Shown here in pieces: positions 45,959-57,294 of a DNA stretch of 64,000 bases. Both the position numbers and the translations under genes were made by a program. The notes under the pieces were generated by a model. The model was not told the origin of the DNA and ran no database searches. It saw nothing but the letters and a program-made list of their open reading frames with translations. The DNA comes from Eunapius fragilis (lineage: Eukaryota; Porifera; Demospongiae; Spongillida; Spongillidae). Numbering within the stretch: position 1 is the stretch's first letter; every line of letters starts with the position of its first letter. The stretch covers positions 3,685,922 to 3,749,921 of the forward strand of contig OY811986.1 of NCBI GenBank assembly GCA_963681505.1, written 5' to 3'.

Positions 45959-47146
45959 TTCTGCGTAATGTCGGCCCAACCATAGCAGGCCCGTAGCCAG
46001 ACTTTAATCTGGGGAGGTGCTCATCAGCCATTATAGGGACCAGGCATGCATTATTTAGCCGGGGACTACACAAACGCAGCTAGGGGATCAGGGGGAACGC
46101 TGTAAGCTCCCCCAGCGCAAACACTTTTTTACTACATCACGCTCAAAACGCTACAAAAAACTTCACATAATATACATTTAGGCACACCTCTTCAAAAAAT
46201 GCTCCCTTTGTTTCCTCGCATGCACGGCTGCATCAATTGCATTACTCACATATTTAGATAAGTTACGCACAATATTATATTTTATTATGTCACAAATGTC
46301 ATCCATGTGTACTGAGTAACCATTTAGACTGAAATGTACAATTGTACTGTCCAAAGGACGTTACTGGAAAAACATAATCATGCAGTGGTAGCGTTTTAGC
46401 AGGGAAAACTTATCTGCAGTGGATAAGGTTTGGATTTAGCCGTTGAAAGACGGTTCCAATATCGTTGTGCAACTCTCCTACAGGCACCCCTTCACAAGCA
46501 AAATGAGATAACTAGTTGATAGTAGCTGAAAACTAACATTGAACAAATAATTAATTATTGGTGACAATTAATTTATGTACGCATCGTAACGTACGTACAC
46601 GCACACTTCAATTTGCATAATTTAACATTAATAACTTATTCAAAGTAATGACCAGCGGGGGGGCGGGGGGGGGGGGGGCGGGGCGGGGGGTGCTTCAGCA
46701 CCCAAAGCACCCTCTATGCAGTGGCGTAGTGTGGTGGTTGAGCGCCCGGGGACATAATGCAATAATGGCGCCCCCCCCCCCCCCCCCCCCCCCCCCTACA
46801 AATAAAGGGGTGGATCTAGGATTTTGCAGCGAGGTTTGGTAGGTAGCTGCAAGGGCGGAGAGGGGTATGCCGGGCCTCGATCATACCAGCAAGGGAGTAT
46901 GCAAAGCTCACCCAAAGGGTCTGGGGCGGAGCCCCAGCCGCTTTGCAACTTTAGCACTTTTAAGCCACAAAAACATGATACTTTCACATATACACTGCAT
47001 TTGCTTCCGCAAGCAACCTATGCCTTCGCACGTACCTTCAATCTATTACATTAGGAAATTTAGTTTGGGGAAGTATCCGCCCCCGCAAAACTACCCTCAC
47101 GCTATGACTGGCGCTATGTGTACCTGTCTGTACGATAATGGCTAAA

Positions 47147-47199
47147 CGCTCGCTGCCATTGTGAGCCTGTGCATAACAGGCTCACAATGGCAGCGAGCG
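47147..47199. repeat. perfect 24-bp-arm hairpin
   Basis: Arms 47147-47170 and 47176-47199 with a 5-nt loop GCATA. The core word is GCTGCCATTGTGAGCCTGT. Confidence 0.95.
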
Positions 47200-47314
47200 A
47201 TAACCCTGAAGTTGGAACTGTTTATTCCAACAGATTATGGAGGTGACGATTGGATACCGTATCTTCAATGTCGGTGATTAGAAATAAATTTAAAAGTTTG
47301 CGTTGCAGATCGAG

Positions 47315-47361
47315 TAGTCTGGGGACCCGACTGATGGCTGTACTATCGGGTCCCCAGACTA
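47315..47361. repeat. 16-bp-arm hairpin
   Basis: TAGTCTGGGGACCCGA (47315-47330) and its exact complement (47346-47361) with a 15-nt loop. Confidence 0.95.
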
Positions 47362-47632
47362 CAAATCGTTTGTTAACAAGACTCAAAATGTGCCCGCGCC
47401 CCGCGGGCCTGTTCGCGTAACGCGATAATTATCTGTGCAAATTGTCTATTTTGGCGCCCCCTAAACCCCTGCGCCCGGGGACATATGTCCCCCCCTGCCC
47501 CCCCCCCCCCTCGCTACGGGCCTGCATAGGCCTAGCTAAATAACCGCACCATTACACTCTAATTATCAACCCAAATATTAGTTAAATATTTCTTTGTTTT
47601 TTTTTTAATTTAACGTGCGTAACGTGAACGGT

Positions 47633-48050
47633 ATGGCATCGTTGTACCGTTGCGACACATGTGAAAACTATTGGGAATCGTACCGTGCTGATGGTTGGGT
47701 TACGTGTAGAGATTGTGGGACAGACGTGTGGCCGTATAACCGATCAGATCCTGAAGAATCAGACGACTCCGATAACGTCAGTGCACTTTCTTGCCCTAGT
47801 ATGTACGATTGCTATCGCTGTGGCAATACGTGGCAATCCTCATATTCTGAAGGCTGGTTAACATGCCGTCGTTGTGATGCAGAAGTGTGGCCATACAATA
47901 AATCATCTCCAGAAGTCTCTGATGACTCTGACGATGAAGCTGCGCACTACAGATGTTCACATTGTTACAACACATGGAAATCGTATCGTGTTGATGGCTG
48001 GGTCACATGCAGGGAATGCGGGAACGACGTACTGCCATACAAAAGACCGT
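47633..48050 (+). CDS. triple zinc-ribbon-like protein, first exon
   Basis: ATG at 47633 (MASLYRCDTCENYWESYR). Three tandem ~48-residue modules follow: C-x2-C-x-N-x-W-x-S...DGW-x-T-C-R-x-C...V-x-PY, each with four Cys placed as two CxxC pairs around a Gly-Trp, typical of a zinc ribbon. The modules are separated by acidic Ser/Asp linkers (DPEESDDSDN, SPEVSDDSDDEA) resembling casein-kinase-2-type sites. The exon ends in a strong donor, AGACC/GTAAGTAC, at 48050, so the protein continues in exons not identified. No stop interrupts the modules. Likely a host gene; function unknown. Confidence 0.65.
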
Positions 48051-48717
48051 AAGTACTCTTTATATTCTTTCTCTCTTAGTGTCTGTAATGTATTGGGCTA
48101 TTTTCCATTTAATGACCGTACAGGGCACTACAATAAATCACCCCTGGACTGTTAATAAATCCTCCTGGATATTACGAATATCAAGGCTTCCTACAGTTAA
48201 TAACTATTTTTCCATCTGTACCCCTTTACGGTCATTGAATGGAATAGCCCTTTGGACAGTGAGGGACCACGTGGGTTTTTAAAAAATTACTGAAATTCTC
48301 GAGAAAATAAAATAGCATTAAGGTGGCTACCACTGCAGATATCTTAGGGCAAGAATAGGATCCTCATTATTAAAACTGTCTCCAGTTTAATCAATAATGA
48401 TACCAAAAAACATATTTTCAGTTTCCGATGCTTGCGCATTTTGGAGCCCTATCAATTTTATATTAATTCTATATATAATGGAATCTCCCTCGGCAGCAGA
48501 CAGCTAAAAGTATGGTGTGTATAGCTTGTAATCATCAAAGGATCGTATTTTGTGAAATATTTGAACTAGGTTTGATCAAGCTGTATTGTGTATCATAAAC
48601 ACACTTCAATATATTGGAATCATCACTTAGGAGAGAAAATAAAATTTCCCGTTTTCAAAAACACCACAGCAATTGATTTTAGTTTTGTCAGCCATTTTAA
48701 GGGGCGTATGCACACAC

Positions 48718-48767
<50 letters not shown>

Positions 48768-49149
48768 CACAACAACGAAAACAACATCAAGATGACAGTA
48801 AATGGAACCAAAACAGTTGCTGAATGCAAACTATGGGCCGGGTTGTTACATTTGTTGTACTATGTATGTAAATAAAGATGGACATGCTGTTTTGACGGCA
48901 AACTTTGTGCGGGTTTACTGCACTAGTAACATAGGCTGATCATTGTCACCTTGGGTGTGAGAACGTGGTGCTCACCTAGAACATTCCAGAACATTCTAAT
49001 ATATTATTGTATGTAGTGTGGCATGCGACGAGGACTTTTAATTGAACGAAGTGATAATAACAATGAAGCTCTGATCCAAATGATTAATGTCGTACAAGGA
49101 TATTGCAGTCTATAAGAGTACGAGAATAGTGATTTTGATTTTCAGTGTA
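48051..49149. other. no gene recognised; (CA)n at 48713-48766
   Basis: AT-rich sequence, presumably the intron or 3' flank of the zinc-ribbon gene. The CA array yields a spurious His-Thr ORF. Confidence 0.5.
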
Positions 49150-50345
49150 GAAGAACACATAATGAGTGCCGAGGGCGATTGTTGTGCTGCGATTCCTCAA
49201 AATGACTGCATGACTAATATTGATTTGTTACTATCCGATATAACACTAAAAAGAAGTGGAAGTTGGAGAAATTGCTGCTGGAATATCATCAGAAATTGAA
49301 CCACATAGGCTGTAAAGCACACATAAAAACCGAAGGATACCCCGTTTAACAGCCCTTACGAAGAATACCTCATGCACCTCAAGGTACAGTCTCCACGGAG
49401 GTAAAGAAGATGCTGAAACAGGGCGTGATCAAAGAAAGTATTGTCATGGTGCGGAAGAAAGGCAGTGCGAATGGAGGTTTTGTGTGGACTGCAGGAAGTT
49501 GAATGAAGATACACAGAAAGACGCTTATCCTCTACAGCGAATTGATGAAATGCTAGAAACCTTATCAGGTGCACAGCTGTTCACTACTCTAGACCTTACA
49601 TTGGGATATTGGAAGTAGAAGATAGTGACAACTAAAGACAGCGTTTATGACCTGGGATGTCATTTGGCTTGACGAATGCACCAGCCCAATTCGAAATATT
49701 GATGAATGCTTTGGACTTACCCCAGAAAAGTACCTAATTTACGTAAACGACATCGTTCTGTTCAGTGCCTGCTTTGATCAACACCTAGATTTCATTGTCT
49801 AGCTGATGCGGGACTGAAATTGAAGTCTAATAAATGTCATTTTGCAAGAAGAGAGATCAGATACATGTATCTGGGCCATATTGTATCCAAAAAGGGTATT
49901 GGAGCTGATCCTGCCAAGTTGAGTGCCATAAGCGACTATTCGGTACCCTTGGATGTTAAACAACACCAGCATTGTGTACTTAACAATAAAAAAGGGGAAT
50001 ATTATTGCTACAGGTGGAACAAGGAGTGCCAAGAACCATTTGAATTGCTGAAACAGCGGCTTGTTAGTCCTCCAATACTGGCATTTCCTCAATTCAACCA
50101 TCAGTTTACTGATGCCTCCAGTACAGCACTTGGTGCAGTACTGAGCCAAATCATCTGTGGAAATAAGAAGTCATTGCCTACTGGAGCTGACAACTCAACA
50201 AGGCAGAGCGGAATACTTGATAATCGAGCATGAAGCCTTAGCAGCAGTCGCAGCAATCAAGGAGTTTTTCCCTATCTCAATGGAAGGTTATTTTGTCTGC
50301 TCACAAACCATAACCCATTAACATCGCTGCGAGGTCTGATTGATA
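49150..50345 (+). pseudogene. Ty3/gypsy relic, reverse transcriptase to RNase H
   Basis: Fossil. Reverse transcriptase words (LFTTLDL, KSNKCHFARREIRY, GHIVSKKGIGADPAKL) and an RNase H start (FTDASSTALGAVLSQ) are recognisable. It is heavily broken, has no LTRs, and is older than the 33.8 kb element and of a different lineage. Its right end is cut by a MITE. Confidence 0.75.
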
Positions 50346-50359
50346 CTGGGGGGGCATAA

Positions 50360-50612
50360 TATGGGACAGTGTCCGGCAAAATCACCCTTCTGGGTAGTTT
50401 TTCAAGTTTTCAAATTTTTTGATTTTCCGTGAACTCCAAAAAGCTTCTATCAAATGGTTATTACGCATCCTAAATTGGACTATCCATCATAAAGTTATTA
50501 GGCACTGCATTTATAATTAGCCATAACATTTCAATGCGAGCATTACTTTTCTTTTGCTTGTCCTGGAAAAGTATCGCAATTAAGGGTGATTTTGCAGGAC
50601 ACTGTTCCACAT
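50360..50612. mobile_element. MITE family B, copy 1
   Basis: Termini TATGGGACAGTGTCC and GGACACTGTTCCACATA, then GGCAAAATCACCCTT inverted as AAGGGTGATTTTGCA. The family A foldbacks share the first ~12 bp. A second copy lies at 61230-61471 in the other orientation. Confidence 0.85.
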
Positions 50613-51094
50613 AAATATGTATATTTAAAGAATTACTCTTTAGAGGGAATTATCATAGTGGGAAAAAGTGAAGTGACTGAATGGGTAAGGTCCAGGATGG
50701 TGTTTGCTAAGCAACAAATTTTTGTATCAGAGGAATGGAGGAGTGCTTTTTTCTGGACGATGTAACTGGATCACACACACCAGCTTAATTCTGTTTAGTG
50801 TGTGTGTATGTATTAAAGTTATTAATTTTATTGCAGCACTGGCATAAGTTGACACTACAACTTTGTACATGTGTGCAGGACAAAATATGCATTAAAATGT
50901 ATTCACCTTGACTTTGAAGTTTTTTTTTTTAGTCTGATTAATATCGAATTTTATACGTATTGTATTTCTTTTTGCAAAGGGATTTTTAATGTTGTCAATG
51001 AACTAACTGCCTGCATGTAACAATGAACAATTTCCTTGACGCTTGCATTGTTGCAATGTAGTGTAATTAATCAATTCCTATGTGCTCTTCCAAG
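50613..51094. other. no gene recognised
   Basis: AT-rich DNA, no repeat recognised. Confidence 0.4.
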
Positions 51095-51542
51095 ATTACG
51101 TGATGCAAGACTACAGCAGTCATCAAGTGTATCAACACTGAGTGTACATGCAAGTTTACCACCATTGATTGCGCCAACGCTGAACCTACCAGTAATGAGT
51201 ATGCCAACAATTCTACATGTACCAATACTGAGTATGCCAACGCAGAGTAACCCAACCAGTGGACCCACACTACCAAGCGTAACATCAAGGTCGAGTGTGC
51301 CAGCAAGTGAGCCAACATCAAGTGTGCCAACACCAAGTGTACCAACACCAAGTTTACCAACCCCAAGTATAGCAAGACCTATTATACCAACCCTATGTGT
51401 ACAAGCATCAACTGCACCAATATCTGATGTGCCAGCGTCAATCAGCACACCAACACCAGAAGTACCAATACCATCAGAACAAAAAAAAGCAGTGGCTACA
51501 TCCTCGCTTGCAACTGGAGGGAGTGACAGTAAACCTGAGCAG
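51095..51542 (+). CDS. Ser/Thr/Pro-repeat exon
   Basis: An open frame from an acceptor-like TTCCAAG to a good donor, GAGCAG/GTAAGC, at 51542. It encodes about 20 imperfect 5-residue units (SVPTP, SLPTP, SMPT) with hydrophobic/Pro alternation, ending SDSKPEQ. DNA words AGTGTGCCAACACCA repeat with a 15-bp period. The region could be a mucin-like linker or an expanded repeat within a transposon gene. No domain identifies it, and no start codon is firmly placed. Confidence 0.4.
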
Positions 51543-52059
51543 GTAAGCAGCAGTGTAAACACATAAATGCAGTATCTTGACATTTGTAGTAGAGTTCCAG
51601 TTCGGCTTGAACCTGTATTGAATGGTTCGAGGTTTGACTCAGTTTGATGTTCGGTTCGAACGAATTTCGAACCTTTTGAACTGCTCATTAAGTGTATAAC
51701 CCATCGCCAATAACTGTATGATTTGCTACCTAATACATATATATGTACATCCTGTAGGGAAAAAACTGCTGTAAAATGGCAGTGTAACGTGTTGTGATGT
51801 GGCACAGTCATAAGACCTTGGGAATTATGAATGGTAACACGTACTGCGATTAATCATGATTATTTGAGGTGAATCCCATTATTATGGCCAAATTAGATGC
51901 GTTAGGAGATAGAACACGGTACTTGTCGACACGTTTTATTGTGATATGTAATGCATAGATAATCACGTTGCAATCCTGTAGTAACGTCAGTTGTTGTACG
52001 GCCTGTGCTATTCAGCGGTGTCGGACACACAACATAGCAATATCGGACACACACGTTAC
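51543..52059. other. no gene recognised
   Basis: No ORF of note. It is followed by the direct repeat at 52060. Confidence 0.4.
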
Positions 52060-52205
52060 ATAGACACAAGTCTGACATGGAATATATGAGACCCGAATTA
52101 TATCATGCTATAGAACTATCTAGAATGTTCTCACCAGGGGGTTGCGCGCATTGTATATACTGAGCCTCCACTGCAGTTTGTTTACCGCTTGGTCACCGCT
52201 TTGTT
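52060..52205. repeat. dispersed repeat, left copy
   Basis: About 145 bp, roughly 88% like 55025-55168 (shared TCATGCTATAGAACTATC, ATTGTATATACT). The copies lie on either side of the hAT gene and may be remnant LTRs. Confidence 0.8.
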
Positions 52206-52278
52206 TACCACTCTAACCTACTTTAATCTCTGTGGCTAATTCTTGTAAGTCTTTCATTGCTGCCTTAGTAGAATTCTT

Positions 52279-54797
52279 TTAAGTACTTTCACTATACGTC
52301 AGGAGTACTGCACCTGGATATACCTTTTCTTCACCTTCATCTACCACTCTAGAACAAACCAGCTTGGGAGTTTGCCATTGCAGAGGATTCAGCTCTGCAA
52401 TATTACATTTAAGTGATTTAACTGATTTGAGCACTGCCTTTATGGCACTAACAATGTTCAAATGGTCATCTTGGAGACATAAGCATAGACATGAAGGTGG
52501 CTTCACATACAGTGCTTCTCCTATGAGCATTTTGGTGTGTCTCCTATTTTGAAGATTAGCTCGGTCAACACACTTTATTATTTTATCTTCTACAAGTGTC
52601 TTAAGGTGACTGATGTATGCACCATATTTATCAATAAACCTTTGCAGAGCATTTCTCTTGCGACTAATCCATCTGCTTCCCTGGCACCTGACTGGCAAAT
52701 TTGGAAACTCAAAAACCTCTTTAAGATCATCTACAATATCTGAAAGCTCTCTTGTTTTTTTGGGCGACTTTGAGTAAAGATAATGAAGCCGAAGAAGCAT
52801 GTCATCGATCTCCTGGAAGAGTTTGCTTGAGAATGTATCTTTACATGCAAGTTCTAAGCGGTGTGCAAAGCATGCACCATGCCCAAAACATCCAGGGACA
52901 ACCTCGGTATTTCTCCATCATACCATTTTGTTCAGATACATCACAAATGGGCCGTCAGTCCCACCACCAATTAAAATTGACTTACCTTGCAGAACACTGC
53001 TTTTGTCAAGGACATTTGTGACTCCCAGTAATTAAAAAACCTTCTCTATGAGAAAGTTGGTGGGATATAGGATATGAAGGCAATGGTGGTGTAAAAAGCA
53101 AGGAAACAAGGGTCTGTAATTGTTAGGGAATATGTCATAGTCCTATATTTAGCCCGTTTGTAGCATATATTTCCTGTGCTAAATATAGGACTATGACATT
53201 TTCCCTTACTATTACAGACCCTTGTTTCCTTGCTTTTTACACCACCATTGCCTTCAAATCCTATATCCCACCAACTTTCTCATTGAGAAGGTTTTTATTT
53301 ACTTGTTTCATCCATTTTTTTTGTTCATGCACGATGCGTAATCGATGATGCGTAATTGATCGTAATTGATCCGTAATGTTCAGCCACCAATGTCATATTG
53401 TAAACCAAGCTTAGTAAGAGTACATAGCTACATTACATACCTTTGAATAACTTTATCGATGGCCACGTTTGGTTTTGCAGGGTACGCTTAGCCTTCCCGT
53501 ACCGCACTCTCTTCGCCAAGCAAGCAGATTCAGGGCTCTCCCCATAACGTTGCCTTTTAGCGGACCGTTTTTTCTCTGGAACTTCTTGATACAGCTCGAG
53601 TTCAGCAGTATTTTGGGTCTGCTTGATACCACAAGATATCTAAAATGTTATCTAATTATGCGTTTTACATTTACCGTATAGTCAATTGTTTACCTAAATA
53701 TAACATCGGCTATTTTATATGAAAGTGGCTCTCCCAGCCTATTCTGAAGCTATTGGTGAAATTTTCATTGTTTAAAAGTGTTCCTATCCCGAGTTATGCG
53801 TTGCCAAGAAGGAGAAGTAGACCCTGTTCCGGGACTGGGTACGAAGACGGGCAGTATCCTTTTGTTCTCTAGAAAGGCGCGCAGTTCTATTACATAAAAC
53901 AAAGACGAAACTGCTCATTTTTGACTTCTAGTTCAATTGCTATAACAAACTAAACGATCCGATCGTCGGGAGTCTTGTTAGATACAGGTCGCATATTTTT
54001 AATGAGATTAATAGTTGGGGTTAAAACTTTCGATAAGAGCCCTGCCAAGGCACTCAAGTAGTCCATCTGAATCAGCTTTCCTGGGTTCTTGCACACATAA
54101 AAACCATATGTGTTAATTTCTTCAGCCATTGTATTTTTAGTGCAATGTAAAATTACAATCATTTCCTCAACATTTCCTTGATCAGTGAAACCATCCATTA
54201 AGAAGCTGTGGTATTTGGAACTGGAGAGAGACTGAAGGAAATCGTGACACTGTGCCTCAGCTATGACATGGCTAAACATCTTGGCAGAATCCTTGGTTTT
54301 GTACATTTGACCAAGGTCCACCCCATGCCTTTATTCCGGCTCGTGGAGAGCAGAGTATTTTGCAAAAGGATTACATTCTTTGCCCATAAGATAGCAAATA
54401 TCGAACTTCTTGTTAATGCACTCTTGAATTTCCTTATCCATGACGAGGAGGCTTCATGCAATAGGTGAGTATTCTGTGATGGACTTTGAAGACGCTTTTC
54501 TCATTTGGATCACAGCTACGTTGTGTTGGTTGCTTTTAGCATGGTCAATAACAAAGTTAATCTTCTGATTAGTTGAACCACTTACCCAAGCATTTGAGTA
54601 TCTTCGTTTCCCCTACATGCATGGCACCACAATGTTTGTACACAGTTATCGTCAGTGTCACAGCGTAGCCATGACATCGTCTGGTAATTACGCTCATACT
54701 GCGTTTGCCTCTTCCTGAATGTGCTGAGGCTAACTTTACGTCGCTTTGGCGCAGCATCAGCAGAATCCTTCTGAAGCACTGTCCTCTTCACAGCCAC
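52279..54797 (-). pseudogene. hAT-family transposase (ZNF862/KIAA1586-like), interrupted
   Basis: The minus-strand order begins with a BED-type region (SWLRCDTDDNCVQTLWCHAC, then YSNAWVSGSTNQKINFVIDH) and LTRSSIFAILWAKN. It continues with the RNase-H-fold start YHSFLMDGFTDQGNVEEM (54240-54150); LGVTNVLDKSSVLQG and GGGTDGPFV (about 53028-52950); and CFAHRLELACKDTFSS, RLHYLYSKSPKKTREL, QGSRWISRKRNALQRF to 52279. These are hallmarks of hAT-derived transposases close to ZNF862 and KIAA1586. The gene is cut between LSALAGLLSK and LGVTNVL by a 1 kb RAEP composite (53029-54028), and has several frame changes and a stop near the N-terminus. The hAT dimerisation tail is not seen. Confidence 0.75.
53029..54028 (-). 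mobile_element. RAEP composite element inserted in the hAT gene
   Basis: Minus-strand order: leader R (54028-53740), RAEP-type exon (about 53640-53441), intron piece (53440-53312), palindromic MITE C (53311-53029). The exon is diverged: VPEKKRSAKRQRYGESPESA and a basic end, closing at CAAAG/GTATGTAATG. The intron matches the 8.8 kb copy (ACTAAGCTTGGTTTACAAT, GACATTGGTGGCTGAACAT). The whole block is foreign to the hAT gene, whose coding resumes on both sides. This is the best evidence that R, exon, intron and MITE travel together. Confidence 0.75.
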
Positions 54798-55024
54798 ATT
54801 TCATTTTCCTCGTGCACGAAAAGTAGGTGTGGTCACTTTGTTTGCACACTCAATAATACTATTTATGGAAGCGTCGCAAGCCACACACATTCCGCGATTC
54901 ATGGAATATTATAGAAGGGAAAAACTGTCCGGACATTCTGTCAGGGTAAAGTTAGAAATGGCCGGACATTTGACCGTTTGCCTGGACAAATGTCCGATGT
55001 CCGACCGTTGTAATCTGCACTGAA
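54798..55024. other. no gene; flank of the hAT gene
   Basis: Contains repeated GTCCGGACAT/GGCCGGACATTTG/GGACAAATGTCCG words, possibly subterminal repeats of the hAT element. Confidence 0.35.
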
Positions 55025-55168
55025 CATAGCAATGAGACACAAGACTGACATGGAATGTATGAGACCCAAATTATATCATGCTATAGAACTATCTAGAATG
55101 TTCTCGCCAGTGGGTTGCATGCATTGTATATACTATGCTTCCACCGCATTTTGTTTACCTCTTGGTCA
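55025..55168. repeat. dispersed repeat, right copy
   Basis: Partner of 52060-52205 in the same orientation. It abuts the gag relic. Confidence 0.8.
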
Positions 55169-55830
55169 CTATAGCACTTTGCATTCAGGGGCCTGTCATT
55201 TCCCTGCTGCTCTGCTTTGACTAAAGGCGTTTTGCAATCACGAGCAATGTGCCTAGTGTTTCCACAGTTCCAACAGACAATGAGCCTGATTGTTCTTTTT
55301 TCTATTCGCCGGCACCTTTCTTCCTTGTTTCTCTCAGAGAAGGGCTTCAAGCTGACTCAGACGTTCTGCTAATTCACACATGCCATGCTCTTCTCTCGAC
55401 TGAACTTACTTAACTGAAGCCACAGTCTCAATAACCTCGCTCTCCTCGACCTGCGATGAAATAGGTTCCAACAATGCGGACTGGCTTCCCATTGCCATGA
55501 TATGAGTCCAGTTCAATGGTAGTGCAAACCGCTTTGTCTATGCACTTTGGCTTTACCCCAAAGGCGACCTGTTGGTTAGGTATTTGTAACACAAACCGAT
55601 TAAGCGCCAAACACTCTCAGGCTTTTTCTTCTAGGTCTGGGTATACCTTGTCAGCTAGTATTCTCATAGAATCTCCAAATGACACCCAGTCTTCAGTCTT
55701 CCCTCTTGTCCTTGTATTCAACTCTGCATTGCAGTTGTGGGTCAAACGAAGAGCTTTGCACTCACTGTAGTCATTTTTGCATTATCCGGTAGCTTGCTGT
55801 ACACTGTCCGTGCTTTCCCAACGAGATGTA
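55093..55830 (-). pseudogene. gypsy-type gag relic
   Basis: Fossil. A zinc knuckle (CWNCGNTRHIARDC) and an upstream gag-like region (LNRFVLQIPNQQVAFG) are recognisable on the minus strand. It is broken and isolated, without pol. The adjoining dispersed repeat may be its LTR. Confidence 0.6.
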
Positions 55831-56274
55831 CTCGTACTCACCATTTGGCTTAAAGGGGGTAATGAGCATATTCTATTTTCACTCATTACGGATGGGCTTT
55901 GTCCCCACAAAGCTTGCTAGTGTGAAGTAGATACTAAAAGGCCCTTTTCAGATGGCGGACCACAGCTGTTATCATGACTAGCTGTTTCATCAGGATCATA
56001 GTTTACGTCAACTGCGCCCACCTAATATTAACGTTGTTGATAAATAATGGCACAATAATTAAAATTCATTTTGTACTTGTGGTGGCAGTGAGTGATCCAG
56101 CTGATCCAAGGTAGCGCTGTTAACTTTGTCTTGAAGTGCAAAATGTTTCGCTGCCTGGATCGAAGCACTTGATCCTTTTAGTACCCACTTCACCATTTAT
56201 CTATGATTTAAAATAGTGAAATACGTATCCGTAACCAGTTACATTATTATTATGTATTTCAAATGAAGTATTTA
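55831..56274. other. no gene recognised
   Basis: A minus-strand open stretch, VGAVDVNYDPDETASHD (about 56020-55960), follows an AG but is not assignable. Confidence 0.35.
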
Positions 56275-56568
56275 ACAAGTAAATAAAAAACATTCTCTAT
56301 GAGAAAGTTGGTGGCATATAGGATTTGATGGTAATGGTGGTGTAAAAGGAAGGAAACAAGGGTCTAAGGGAAAATGGAATAGTCCTATATTTAGCACACG
56401 AACAACATACTATATCCTACATATAGAAATGTGCTAAATATAGGACTATTCCATTTTCCCTTATTATTAGACCCTTGTTTCCTTCCTTTTTACACCACCA
56501 TTGCCTTCAAATCCTATATGCCACCAACTTTCTCATAGAGAATGTTTTTTATTCACTTGTTTCATTGT
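56275..56568. mobile_element. MITE family C copy with RAEP composite 3
   Basis: A ~290 bp palindrome: CAAGTAAATAAAAAACATTC on the left and its complement ending CTTGTTTC on the right. The inner arms are ATAGTCCTATATTTAGCAC and its complement. It sits about 85 bp past the exon donor, inside the presumed intron. Confidence 0.9.
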
Positions 56569-56653
56569 TTGTTTATTCATACCCGATTATGAGCCGTAGC
56601 ATGTTAAGTAATCCATCTTGATATAAGAGGGAGGTTGTAAAGGTACGACATAC

Positions 56654-56970
56654 CTTTGAGTAACCTTAACTCTTTTCACCGAGCGAGTTGCATGTTCAGG
56701 ACTATGGCAATATCACTGTCTTTTAGCAGCCCGTTCCTTTTCAGGATCTGCTCGATACCATGCACGTCGAGAGGTCCGTTCCTTTTTAGGATCTGCTTGA
56801 TACCTTGCGCGTCGAGAGGTCCGTTTCTTTTCAGGCTCTGCTCGATAGTTTTCACGTTGAGAGGCCCAGTTCTTTTCAGGCTCTGCTTTGTATTTTCGCT
56901 CGGGCTGAATCTAAGTTTTGAGGTACTTAGCTCGTCGTTTGGCTTTCTTCTTTTCCTGACGTGAAGGCAT
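56654..56970 (-). pseudogene. RAEP repeat exon, copy with intact start
   Basis: ATG at 56970 gives MPSRQEKKKAKRRAKYLKT, the best preserved start of the family. An in-frame stop follows at once, then four 15-residue units (YKAEPEKNWASQREN, YRAEPEKKRTSRRAR, YQADPKKERTSRRAW, YRADPEKERAAKRQ), a second stop, and the conserved end SVKRVKVTQR with donor AAAG/GTATGTCG at 56653. This copy is dead but shows the exon's full architecture: basic head, repeat array, basic tail, splice donor. Confidence 0.7.
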
Positions 56971-57294
56971 TTTGAGAAAAACAACTTCACTAAGTTACAA
57001 AGAGCGTCAAACCTACAACGATCGAAGCACAAGAATGATTATAGTATGCACGTGCATGTTATTAAATACATGTAGTGCCCAATTTGCAAAACCGGATACA
57101 TGCCACAGTTAATTACCACTACGTGTAGTGCCCAGATTTGATTACATCATGTACACTAGTACTTGTATAAAGAGCAAAGTATGACCTATCCGAGTCGTAT
57201 CAATGCAGTAAGCTTAACTATACGTGATTTGCTAACTCAACTACCGATATATGTCATGTAGCCTCGAGAGGTTTTGACCACAGAAGCGAGAATG
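56971..57294. promoter_or_regulatory. spacer between leader R and the RAEP exon
   Basis: No ORF. By position it would be the promoter or 5' UTR of the RAEP gene on the minus strand. No element is clear enough to name. Confidence 0.25.

Larger units (their letters stand above)
45985..47525. mobile_element. possible 1.54 kb element with GCAGGCCCGTAGC termini
   Basis: Inverted 13-bp ends (GCAGGCCCGTAGC at 45985, GCTACGGGCCTGC ending 47525) with ATA on both sides (45982-45984, 47526-47528). The interior has no gene, repeated GCGCCCGGGGACAT words near 46740 and 47470, long C/G tracts and two nested hairpins. It could also be several independent insertions with coincidental ends. Confidence 0.45.
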
